This document shows positions 13,791 through 26,409 of a DNA stretch of 64,000 nucleotides, piece by piece. Source of the stretch: Synchiropus splendidus (taxonomy: Eukaryota; Chordata; Actinopteri; Syngnathiformes; Callionymidae); assembly GCF_027744825.2 (NCBI RefSeq), contig NC_071351.1, positions 15,885,001-15,949,000 of the forward strand. Direction: 5' to 3'. The first letter of the stretch is position 1. Each line of letters starts with the position of its first letter. The position numbers and the translations under genes were made by a program. The notes beneath the pieces were generated by a model that had not been told where the DNA came from, did not search any database, and saw only the letters and a program-made list of their open reading frames with translations.

Positions 13791-15789
13791 TGTTTTTCGA
13801 AAGTTATCATCATTTTAGTGTTTGGCGTTCGGGAATCAACCTTATCTCAGGCTGAAAACGCATTTTCTGCATTGTGCCATAACTTTGCAAGGAAGCTTCA
13901 GAACATGAAATTTTAACCTCCCACTATAGCAGAAAGGGTTTTTCTAGTAGTTGCACATCAAATCGAAGCTGTCTGAAGTGTTTTTCCAAAGTTATCAACA
14001 TTTTTATGTTTGGCGTTCCGGAACCCACCTCATCTCAGGCTGAAAACGCGTTATCTGCATTGTGCCATAACTTTGCAGGGAAGCTTCAGAACATGAAATT
14101 TTAACCTCCCACTATAGCAGAAAGGGTCCTTCTAGTAGTTGCACATCAAATCTAAGCTGTCTGAAGTGTTTTTCCGAAGTTTTCAACATTTTTGTGTTTG
14201 GCGTTCCGGAATCAACCTTATCTCATGCTGAAAACGCATTTTCTGCATTGTGCCATAACTTTGCAAGGAAGCTTCAGAACATGAAATTTTGACCTCCCAC
14301 TATAGCAGAAAGGGTCTTTCTAGTAGTTGCACATCAAATCTAAGCTGTCTGATGTGTTTTTCCAAAGTTATCAACATTTTTATGTATGGCGTTCCGGAAT
14401 CGACCTTATCTCCGGCTGAAAACGAGTTTTACGCATTGTGCCATAACTTTGCAGGGAACCTTTAGAACATGAAATTTTCACCTCCCACTATCGCAGAAAG
14501 GGTCTTTCTAGTAGTTGCACATCAAATCTAAGCTGTCTGAAGTGTTTTTCCAAAGTTATCAACATTTTTGTGTTTGGCGTTCCGGAATCGACCTTATCTC
14601 AGGCTGAAAACGCTTTTTACGCTTTGTGCCATAACTTTGCAGGGAAGCTTCAGAACATGAAATTTTAACCTCCCACTTATGCAGAAAGGGTCTTTCTAGT
14701 AGTTGCACATCAAATCTAAGCTGTCTGAAGCGTTTTTCGATAGTTATCAACATTTTTATGTTTGGCGTTCCGGAATCGACCTTATCTCAGGATGAAAATG
14801 CGTTTTCTGCATTGTCCCATAACTTTCCGGGGAAGCTTCAGAACATGAAATTTTGACCTCCCACTATGGCAGAAAGGGTCTTTCTAGTAGTTGCACATCA
14901 AATCTAAGCTGTCTGATGTTTTTTTCCAAAGTTATCAACATTTTTATGTATGGCGTTCCGGAATCGACCTTATCTCCGGCTGAAAACGCGTTTTACGCAT
15001 TGTGCCATAACTTTGCAGGGAACCTTTAGAACATGAAATTTTCACCTCCCACTATCGCAGAAAGGGTCTTTCTAGTAGTTGCACATCAAATCTAAGCTGT
15101 CTGAAGTGTTTTTCGAAAGTTATCAACATTTGTATGTTTGGCGTTCCGGAATCGACCTTATCTCAGGATGAAAATGCGTTTTCTGCATTGTCGCATAACT
15201 TTCCGAGGAAGCTTCAGAACATGAAATTTTGACCTCCCACTATAGCAGAAAGGGTCTTTCGAGTAGTTGCACATCAAATCTAAGCTGTCTGAAGTGTTTT
15301 TCGAAAGTTTTCAACATTTATGTGTTTGGCGTTCCGGAATCAACCTTATCTCATGCTGAAAACGCATTTTCTGCATTGTGCCATAACTTTGCAAGGAAGC
15401 TTCAGAACATGAAATTTTCTCGTCTCACTATAGCAGAAAGGGTCTTTCTAGTAGTTGCACATCAAATCTAAGCTGTCTGAAGTGTTTTTCCAAAGTTATC
15501 AACATTTTTATGTTTGGCGTTCCGGAATCAACCGTATCTCAGGCTGAAAACGCATTTTCTGCATTGTGCCATAACTTTGCAAGGAAGTCTCAGAACATGA
15601 AAATTTCACCTCCCACTATAGCAGAAAGGGTCTTTGTAGTAGTTGCACATCAAATCTAAGCTGTCTGAAGTGTTTTTCCAAAGTTATCAACATTTTTATG
15701 TTTGGCGTTCCGGAATCGACCTTATCTCAGGCTGAAAACGCGTTTTACGCATTGTGCCTTAACTTTTCAGGGAAGCTTCAGAACATGAA

Positions 15790-17660
15790 ATGTTCACGTC
15801 CCACTATAGCAGAAAGGGTCCTTGTAGTAGTTGCACATCAAATCTAAGCTGTCTGAAGTGTTTTTCCAAAGTTATCAACATTTTTGTGTTTGGCGTTCCG
15901 GAATCGACCTTATCTCAGGCTGAAAACGCTTTTTACGCTTTGTGCCATAACTTTGCAGGGAAGCTTCAGAACATGAAATTTTAACCTCCCACTTATGCAG
16001 AAAGGGTCTTTCTAGTAGTTGCACATCAAATCTAAGCTGTCTGATGTGTTTTTCCAAAGTTATCAACATTTTTATGTATGGCGTTCCGGAATCGACCTTA
16101 TCTCCGGCTGAAAACGCATTTTACGCATTGTGCCATAACTTTGCAGGGAACCTTTAGAACATGAAATTTTCACCTCCCACTATCGCAGAAAGGGTCTTTC
16201 TAGTAGTTGCACATCAAATCTAAGCTGTCTGAAGTGTTTTTCGAAAGTTATCAACATTTGTATGTTTGGCGTTCCGGAATCGACCTTATCTCAGGATGAA
16301 AATGCGTTTTCTGCATTGTCGCATAACTTTCCGAGGAAGCTTCAGAACATGAAATTTTGACCTCCCACTATAGCAGAAAGGGTCTTTCGAGTAGTTGCAC
16401 ATCAAATCTAAGCTGTCTGAAGTGTTTTTCGAAAGTTATCAACATTTTTATGTTTGGCGTTCCGGAATCGACCTTATCTCAGGCTGAAAACGCGTTTTAC
16501 GCATTGTGCCATAACTTTGCAGGGAAGCTTCAGAACTTGAAATTTTCACCTCCCACTATAGCAGAAAGGGTCTTTCTAGTAGTTGCACATCAAATCTAAG
16601 CTGTTTGAAGTGTTGTTCCAAAGTTATGAACATTTTTACGTTTGGCGTTTCGGAACCCACCTTATCTCAGGCTGAAAACGCGTTTTCTGCATTGTGCCAT
16701 AACTTTGCAGGGAAGCTTCAGAACATGAAATGTTCACGTCCCACTATAGCAGAAAGGGTCTTTCTAGTAGTTGCACATCAAATCTAAGCTGTCTGAAATG
16801 TTTTTCCAAAGTTATCAACATTTTTATGTTTGACGTTCAGGAACCCACCTTATCTCAGGCTGAAAACGCGTTTTCTGCATTGTGCCATAACTTTGCAGGG
16901 AAGCTTCAGAACATGAAATGTTCACGTCCCACTATAGCAGAAAGCGTCCTTGTAGTAGTTGCACATCAAATCTAAGCTGTCTGAAGTGTTTTTCCAAAGT
17001 TATCAACATTTTTGTGTTTGGCGTTCCGGAATCGACCTTATCTCAGGCTGAAAACGCTTTTTACGCTTTGTGCCATAACTTTGCAGGGAAGCTTCAGAAC
17101 ATGAAATTTTAACCTCCCACTTATGCAGAAAGGGTCTTTCTAGTAGTTGCACATCAAATCTAAGCTGTCTGATGTGTTTTTCCAAAGTTATCAACATTTG
17201 TATGTTTGGCGTTCCGGAATCGACCTTATCTCAGGATGAAAATGCGTTTTCTGCATTGTCGCATAACTTTCCGAGGAAGCTTCAGAACATGAAATTTTGA
17301 CCTCCCACTATAGCAGAAAGGGTCTTTCGAGTAGTTGCACATCAAATCTAAGCTGTCTGAAGTGTTTTTCGAAAGTTATCAACATTTTTATGTTTGGCGT
17401 TCCGGAATCGACCTTATCTCAGGCTGAAAACGCGTTTTACGCATTGTGCCATAACTTTGCAGGGAAGCTTCAGAACTTGAAATTTTCACCTCCCACTATA
17501 GCAGAAAGGGTCTTTCTAGTAGTTGCACATCAAATCTAAGCTGTTTGAAGTGTTGTTCCAAAGTTATGAACATTTTTACGTTTGGCGTTTCGGAACCCAC
17601 CTTATCTCAGGCTGAAAACGCGTTTTCTGCATTGTGCCATAACTTTGCAGGGAAGCTTCA
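15790..17660. repeat. 6-mer/5-mer higher-order repeat (1,128 and 940 bp)
   Basis: The CCTTGTAGTAG and TTTTTGTGTTTGG monomer pair at about 15,790-16,060 recurs at 16,918-17,190 (1,128 bp). The following monomers, marked by AACATTTGTATG, TGTCGCATAAC and AACTTGAAATT, recur at 940 bp (about 16,250 to 17,190). The second copy is therefore one monomer shorter, with a chimeric joint near 17,190. The match ends near 16,719 and 17,659. Confidence 0.75.
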
Positions 17661-19199
17661 GAACATGAAATTTTAACCTCCCACTATAGCAGAAAGGGTC
17701 CTTCTAGTAGTTGCACATCAAATCTAAGCTGTCTGAAGTGTTTTTCCAAAGTTATCAACATTTTTATGTTTGGCGTTCCGGAAATGACCTTATCTCAGGC
17801 TGAAAACGCGTTTTACGCATTGTGCCATAACTTTACAGGGAAGCTTCAGAACATGAAATGTTCACCTCCCACTATAGCAGAAAGGGTCTTTCTAGTAGTT
17901 GCACATCAAATCTAAGCTGTCTGAAATGTTTTTCCAAAGTTAGCAACATTTTTATGTTTGGCGTTCCGGAACCCACCTTATCTCAGGATGAAGACGCGTT
18001 TTACGCATTGTGCCATAACTTTGCAGGGAGCCTTTAGAACATGAAATTTTCACCTCCCACTATAGCAGAAAGCGGCTTTCTAGTAGTTGCACATCAAATC
18101 GATGCTGTCTGAAGTGTTTTTCGAAAGTTATCAACATTTTTATGTTTGGCGTTCCGGAATCGACCTTATCTCAGGCTGAAAACGCGTTTTACGCATTGTG
18201 CCATAACTTTGCAGGGAACCTTTAGAACATGAAATGTTCACCTCCCACTATAGAAGAAAGGGTCTTTCTAGTAGTTGCACATCAAATCTAAGCTGTCTGA
18301 AGTGTTTTTCCAAAGTTATCAACATTTTTATGTTTGGCGTTCCGTAATCGACCTTATTTCAGGCTGAAAACGCGTTTTACGCATTGTGCCATAACTTTGC
18401 AGGGAAGCTTCAGAACATGAAATTTTCAGATCCCACTATAGCAGAAAGGGTCTTTCTATTAGTTGCACATCAAATCTAAGCTGTCTGAAGTGTTTTTCGA
18501 AAGTTATCAACATTTTTATGTTTGACGTTCCGGAATCGACCTTATCTCAGGATGAAAAATCGTTTTACGCATTGTCCCATAACTTTTCAGGGAAGCTTCA
18601 GAACATGAAATTTTGACCTCCCACTATAGCAGAAAGGGTCTTTCTAGTAGTTGCACATCAAATCTAAGCTGTCTGAAGTTTTTTTCGAAAGTTATCAACA
18701 TTTTTACATTTGGCGTTCCGGAACCCACCTTATCTCAAGCTGAAAACGCGTTTTCTGCATTGTGCCATAACTTTGCAGAGAAGCTTCAGAACATGAAATG
18801 TTCACCTCCCACAATAGCAGAAAGGGTCTTTCTAGTAGTTGCACATCAAATCTAAGCTGTCTGAAATGTTTTTCCAAAGTTAGCAACATTTTTATGTTTG
18901 GCGTTCCGGAACCCACCTTATCTCAGGCTGAAAACGCGTTTTCTGCATTGTGCCATAACTTTGCAGGGAAGCTTCAGAAGAAGAAATTTTAACCTCCCAC
19001 TATAGCAGAAAGGGTCCTTCTAGTAGTTGCACATCAAATCTAAGCTGTCTGAAGTGTTTTTCCAAAGTTATCAACATTTTTATTTTTGGCGTTCCGGAAC
19101 CCACCTTATCTCAGGCTGAATACGCGTTTTCTGCATTGTGACATAACTTTGAAGGGAAGCTTCAGAACATGAAATTTTAACCTCCCACTATAGCAGAAA

Positions 19200-22100
19200 T
19201 GGTCCTTCTAGAAGTTGCACATCAAATCTAAGCTGTCTGAAGTGTTTTTCCAAAGTTATCAACATTTTTGTGTTTGGCATTCCGGAATCAACCTTATCTC
19301 AGGCTGAAAACGCGTTTTATGCATTGTGCCATAACTTTGCAGGGAAGCTTCAGAAAATGAAATTTTCACCTTCCACTATAGCAGAAAGGGTCTCTCTAGT
19401 AGTTGCACATCAAATCTAAGCTGTCTGAAGTGTTTTTCGAAGGTTATCAACATTTTTATGTTTGGCGTTCCGGAATCGACCTTATCTCAGGATGAAAACG
19501 CGTTTTACGCATTGTGCCATAACTTCTCAGGGAAGCTTCAGAACATGAAATGTTCACCTCCCACTATAGCAGAAAGGGTCTTTCTAGTAGTTGCACATCA
19601 AATCTAAGCTGTTTGAAATGTTTTTCCAAAGTTATTAACATTTTTACTTTTGGCGTTTCAGAACCCACCTTATCTCAGGCTGAAAACGCGTTTTGTGCAT
19701 TGTGCCATAACTTTGCAGGGAAGCTTCAGAAAATGAAATGTTCACGTCCCACTATAGCAGAAAGGGTCCTTCTAGTAGTTGCACATCAAATCTAAGCTGT
19801 TTGAAGTGTTGTTCCAAAGTTATTAACATTTTTACGTTTGGCGTTTCGGAACCCACCTTATCTCAGGCTGAAAACGCGTTTTCTGCATTGTGACATAACT
19901 TTGCAGGGAAGCTTCAGAACATGAAATTTTAACCTCCCACTATAGCAGAAATGGTCCTTCTTGTAGTTGCACATCAAAACTAAGCTGTCTGAAGTGTTTT
20001 TCCAAAGTTATCAACATTTTTGTGTTTGGCGTTCCGGAATCAACCTTATCTCAGGCTGAAAACGCGTTTTACGCATTGTGCCATAACTTTGCAGGGAAGC
20101 CTCAGAAAATGAAATTTTCACCTCCCACTATAGCAGAAAGGGTCTCTCTAGTAGTTGCACATCAAATCTAAGCTGTCTGAAGTGTTTTTCGAAGGTTATC
20201 AACATTTTTATGTTTGGCGTTCCGGAATCGACCTTATCTCAGGATGAAAACGCGTTTTACGCATTGTGCCATAACTTTGCAGGGAACCTTTAGAACATGA
20301 AATTTTCACCTCCCACTATTGCAGAAAGGGTCTTTCTAGTAGTTGCACATCAAATCTAAGCTGTTTGAAGTGTTGTTCCAAAGTTATTAACATTTTTACG
20401 TTTGGCGTTTCGGAACCCACCTTATCTCAGGCTGAAAACGCGTTTTCTGCATTGTGCCATATCTTCTCAGGGAAGCTTCAGAACATGAAATGTTCACCTC
20501 CCACTATGGCAGAAAGGGTCTTTCTAGTAGTTGCACATCAAATCTAAGCTGTCTGAAGTGTTTTTCCAAAGTTATCAACATTTTTACGCTTGGCGTTCCG
20601 GAACCCACCTTATCTCAGGCTGAAAACGCGTTTTCTGCATTGTGACATAACTTTGCAGGGAAGCTTCAGAACATGAAATTTTTTCCTCCCACTATTGCAG
20701 AAAGGGTCTTTCTAGTAGTTGCACATCAAATCTAAGCTGTCTGAAGTGTTTTTCCAAAGTTATCAACATTTTTGTGTTTGGCGTTCCGGAACCCACCTTA
20801 TCTCAGGCTGAAAACGCGTTTTCTGCATTGTGCCATATCTTCTCAGGGAAGCTTCAGAACATGAAATTTTTACCTCCCACTATTGCAGAAAGGGTCTTTC
20901 TTGTAGTTGCACATCAAATCTAAGCTGTTTGAAGTGTTGTTCCAAAGTTATTAACATTTTTACGTTTGGCGTTTCGGAACCCACCTTATCTCAGGCTGAA
21001 TACCCGTTTTCTGCATTGTGACATAACTTTGCAGGGAAGCTTCAGAACATGAAATTTTAACCTCCCACTATAGCAGAAAGGGTCCTTCTAGTAGTTGCAC
21101 ATCAAATCTAAGCTGTCTGAAGTGTTTTTCCAAAGTTATCAACATTTTTATGTTTGGCGTACCGGAACCCACCTTATCTCAGGCTGAAAACGCGTTTTCT
21201 GCATTGTGACATAACTTTGCAGGGAAGCTTCAGAACATGAAATTTTTACCTCCCACTATTGCAGAAAGGGTCTTTCTAGTAGTTGCACATCAAATCTAAG
21301 CTGTTTGAAGTGTTGTTCCAAAGTTATTAACATTTTTACGTTTGGCGTTTCGGAACCCACCTTATCTCAGGCTGAATACCCGTTTTCTGCATTGTGCCAT
21401 AACTTCTCAGGGAAGCTTCAGAACATGAAATTTTAACCTCCCACTATAGCAGAAATGGTCCTTCTAGTAGTTGCACATCAAATCTAAGCTGTCTGAAGTG
21501 TTTTTCCAAAGTTATCAACATTTTTGTGTTTGGCGTTCCGGAATCAACCTTATCTCAGGATGAAAACGCGTTTTACGCATTGTGCCATAACTTTGCAGGG
21601 AACCTTTAGAACATGAAATTTTCACCTCCCACTATTGCAGAAAGGGTCTCTCTAGTAGTTGCACATCAAATCTAAGCTGTCTGAAGTGTTTTTCGAAGGT
21701 TATCAACATTTTTATGTTTGGCGTTCCGGAATCGACCTTATCTCAGGATGAAAACGCGTTTTACGCATTGTGCCATAACTTTGCAGGGAACCTTTAGAAC
21801 ATGAAATTTTCACCTCCCACTATTGCAGAAAGGGTCTTTCTAGTAGTTGCACATCAAATCTAAGCTGTTTGAAGTGTTGTTCCAAAGTTATTAACATTTT
21901 TACGTTTGGCGTTTCGGAACCCACCTTATCTCAGGCTGAAAACGCGTTTTCTGCATTGTGCCATATCTTCTCAGGGAAGCTTCAGAACATGAAATGTTCA
22001 CCTCCCACTATAGCAGAAAGGGTCTTTCTAGTAGTTGCACATCAAATCTAAGCTGTCTGAAGTGTTTTTCCAAAGTTATCAACATTTTTACGCTTGGCGT

Positions 22101-22800
22101 TCCGGAACCCACCTTATCTCAGGCTGAAAACGCGTTTTCTGCATTGTGCCATAACTTTGCAGGGAACCTTCAGAAGATGAAATTTTAACCTCCCACTATA
22201 GCAGAAATGGTCCTTCTAGTAGTTGCACATCAAATCTAAGCTGTCTGAAGTCTTTTTCCAAAGTTATCAACATTTTTGTGTTTGGCATTCCGGAATCAAC
22301 CTTATCTCAGGCTGAAAACGCGCTTTAGGCATTGTGCCATAACTTTGCAGGGAAGCTTCAGAAAATGAAATTTTCACCTCCCACTATAGCAGAAAGGGTC
22401 TCTCTAGTAGTTGCACATCAAATCTAAGCTGTCTGAAGTGTTTTTCGAAGGTTATCAACATTTTTATGTTTGGCGTTCCGGAATCGACCTTATCTCAGGA
22501 TGAAAACGCGTTTTACGCATTGTGCCATAACTTTGCAGGGAACCTTTAGAACATGAAATTTTCACCTCCCACTATTGCAGAAAGGGTCTTTGTAGTAGTT
22601 GCACATCAAATCTAAGCTGTTTGAAGTGTTGTTCCAAAGTTATTAACATTTTTACGTTTGGCGTTTCGGAACCCACCTTATCTCAGGCTGAAAACGCGTT
22701 TTCTGCATTGTGCCATAACTTTGCAGGGAAGCTTCAGAACATGAAATGTTCACCTCCCACTATAGCAGAAAGGGTCTTTCTAGTAGTTGCACATCAAATC
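19200..22800. repeat. 4-mer higher-order repeat, 752 bp
   Basis: The variant TCTCTCTAGTAG is found at 19,391, 20,143, 21,647 and 22,399, on a 752-bp grid (4 x 188) with one slot, 20,895, filled by the ordinary TCTTTCT form. Neighbouring monomers with TTGTTCCAAAGTTATTAAC and GTTTCGGAACCC keep the same order. Units at 20,365 and 21,869 match over more than one monomer at 1,504 bp. Confidence 0.8.
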
Positions 22801-23739
22801 TAAGCTGTCTGAAGTGTTTTTCCAAAGTTATCAACATTTTTACGCTTGGCGTTCCGGAACCCACCTTATCTCAAGCTGAAAACGCATTTTCTGCATTGTG
22901 CCATAGCTTCTCAGGGAAGCTTCAGAACATGAAATGTTCACCTCCCACTATAGCAGAAAGGGTCTTTCTAGTAGTTGCACATCAAATCGAAGCTGTCTGA
23001 AGTGTTTTTCCAAAGTTATCAACATTTTTATGTTTGGCGTTCCGGAATCGACCATATCTCAGGTTGAAAACGCGTTTTACGCATTGTGCCATAACTTTGC
23101 AGGGAACCTTTAGAACATGAAATTTTCACCTCCCACTAAAGCAGAAAGGGTCTTTCTAGTAGTTGCACATCAAATCTAAGCTGTCTGAAGTGTTTTTCGA
23201 AAGTTATCAACATTTTTACATTTGGCGTTCCGGAACCCACCTTATCTCAAGCTGAAAACGCGTTTTCTGTTGTGCCATAACTTTGCAGAGAAGCTTCAGA
23301 ACATGAAATGTTCATCTCCCACAATAGCAGAAAGGGTCTTTCTAGTAGTTGCACATCAAATCTAAGCTGTCTGAAATGTTTTTCCAAAGTTAGCAACATT
23401 TTTATGTTTGGCGTTCCGGAACCCACCTTATCTCAGGCTGGAAACGCGTTTTCTGCATTGTGCCATAACTTTGCAGGGAAGCTTCAGAACATGAAATTTT
23501 AACCTCCCACTATAGCAGAAAGGGTCCTTCTAGTAGTTGCACATCAAATCTAAGCTGTCTGAAGTGTTTTTCCAAAGTTATCAACATTTTTGTGTTTGGC
23601 GTTCCGGAATCAACCTTATCTCAGGCTGAAAACGCGTTTTACGCATTGTGCCATAACTTTGCAGGGAAGCTTCAGAACATGAAATTTTAACCTCCCACTA
23701 TAGCAGAAAGGGTCCTTCTGGTAGTTGCACATCAAATCT

Positions 23740-25625
23740 AAGCTGTCTGAAATGTTTTTCCAAAGTTAGCAACATTTTTATGTTTGGCGTTCCGGAACCC
23801 ACCTTATCTCAGGCTGAAAACACGTTTTCTGCATTGTGCCATAACTTTGCAGGGAAGCTTCAGAACATGAAATTTTAACCTCCCACTATAGCAGAAAGGG
23901 TCCTTCTAGTAGTTGCACATCAAATCTAAGCTGTCTGAAGTGTTTTTCCAAAGTTATCAACATTTTTATGTTTGGCGTTCCGGAATCGACCTTATCTCAG
24001 GCTGAAAACGCTTTTTACGCTTTGTGCCATAACTTTTCAGGGAAGCTTCAGAACATGAAATTTTAACCTCCCACTATAGCAGAAAGGGTCCTTCTGGTAG
24101 TTGCACATCAAATCTAAGCTGTCTGAAGTGTTTTTCGAAGGTTATCAACATTTTTATGTTTGGCGTTCCGGAATCGACCTTATCTCAGGATGAAAATGCG
24201 TTTTCTGCATTGTCCCATAACTTTCCGGGGAAGCTTCAGAACATGAAATTTTGACCTCCCACTATAGCAGAAAGGGTCTTTCTAGTAGTTGCACATCAAA
24301 TCTAAGCTGTGTGAAGTGTTTTTCGAAAGTTATCAAGATTTTTATGTTTGGCGTTCCAGAATCTACCATATCTCAGGCTGAAAACGCGTTGTCTGCATTG
24401 TGCCATAACTTTGCATGGAAGCTTCCGAACATGAAATGTTTACCTCCCACTATAGCAGAAAGGGTCTTTCTAGTAGTTGCACATCAAATATAAGCTGTCT
24501 TAAGTGTTTTTCCAAAGTTATAAACATTTTTATGTTTGGCGTTCCGGAATCGACCTTATCTCAGGCTGAAAATGCGTTTTCTGCATTGTGCCATAACTTC
24601 TCAGGGAACCTTCAGAACATGAAATGTTTACCTCCCACTATAGCAGAAAGGGTCTTTCTAGTAGTTGCACATCAAATCTAAGCTGTCTGAAGTGTTTTTC
24701 CAAAGTTATCAACATTTTTATGTTTGGCGTTCCGGAATCGACCTTATCTCAGGCTGAAAACGCGTTTTACGCATTGTGCCATAACTTTGCAGGGAACATT
24801 TAGAACATGAAATTTTCAGCTCCCACTATAGCAGAAAGGGTCTTTCTAGTAGTTGCACATCAAATCTAAGCTGTCTGAAGTGTTTTTCCAAAGTTATCAA
24901 CATTTTTATGTTTGGCGTTCCGTAATCGACCTTATCTCATGATGAAAAATCGTTTTCTGCGTTGTCCCATAACTTTCCAGGGAAGCTTCAGAACATGAAA
25001 TTTTGACCTCCCACTATAGCAGAAAGGGTCTTTCTAGTAGTTGCACATCAAATCTAAGCTGTCTGAAATGTTTTTCCAAAGTTAGCAACATTTTTATGTT
25101 TGGCGTTCCGGAACCCACCTTATCTCAGGCTGAAAACACGTTTTCTGCATTGTGCCATAACTTTGCAGGGAAGCTTCAGAACATGAAATTTTAACCTCCC
25201 ACTATAGCAGAAAGGGTCCTTCTGGTAGTTGCACATCAAATCTAAGCTGTCTGAAGTGTTTTTCCAAAGTTATCAACATTTTTATGTTTGGCGTTCCGGA
25301 ATCGACCTTATCTCAGGCTGAAAACGCTTTTTACGCTTTGTGCCATAACTTTTCAGGGAAGCTTCAGAACATGAAATTTTAACCTCCCACTATAGCAGAA
25401 AGGGTCCTTCTGGTAGTTGCACATCAAATCTAAGCTGTCTGAAGTGTTTTTCGAAGGTTATCAACATTTTTATGTTTGGCGTTCCGGAATCGACCTTATC
25501 TCAGCATGAAAATGCGTTTTCTGCATTGTCCCATAACTTTCCGGGGAAGCTTCAGAACATGAAATTTTGACCTCCCACTATAGCAGAAAGGGTCTTTCTA
25601 GTAGTTGCACATCAAATCTAAGCTG
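23740..25625. repeat. 7-mer spaced repeat, 1,316 bp
   Basis: Monomers with AAATGTTTTTCCAAAG plus AACACGTTTTC, then CTTCTGGTAG, then the GGATGAAAATGCG type, occur at about 23,740-24,310 and again at about 25,055-25,625 (1,316 bp). Different monomers lie between the two matching blocks. Confidence 0.65.
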
Positions 25626-26409
25626 TCTGAAGTGTTTTTCGAAGGTTATCAACATTTTTATGTTTGGCGTTCCGGAATCGACCTTATCTCAGGCTGAAAA
25701 TGCGTTTTCTGCATTGTGCCATAACTTCTCAGGGAAGCTTCAGAACATGAAATGTTTACCTCCCACTATAGCAGAAAGGGTCTTTCTAGTAGTTGCACAT
25801 CAAATCTAAGCTGTCTGAAGTGTTTTTCCAAAGTTATCAACATTTTTATGTTTGGCGTTCCGGAATCGACCTTATCTCAGGCTGAAAACGCGTTTTACGC
25901 ATTGTGCCATAACTTTGCAAGGAAGCTTCAGAACATGAAATGTTCACCTCCCACTATCGCAGAAAGGGTCTTGCTAGTAGTTGCACATCAAATCTAAGCT
26001 GTCTGAAGTGTTTTTCCAAAGTTATCAACATTTTTACGCTTGGCGTTCCGGAATCCACCTTATCTCCGGCTGAAAATGCGTTTTCTGCATTGTGCCATAA
26101 CTTCTCAGGGAAGCTTCAGAACATGAAATGTTCACCTCCCACTATAGCAGAAAGGTTCTTTCTAGTAGTTGCACATCAAATCTAAGCTGTGTGAAGTGTT
26201 TTTCAAAAGTTATCAAGATTTTTATGTTTGGCGTTCCTTATCTCAGGATGAAAAATCGTTTTCTGCATTGTCCCATAACTTTCCAGGGAAGCTTCAGAAC
26301 ATGAAATTTTCACCTAACACTATAGCAGAAAGGGTCTTTCTAGTAGTTGCACATCAAATCTAAGCTGTCTGAAGTGTTTTTCGAAAGTTATCAACATTTT
26401 TATGTTTGG

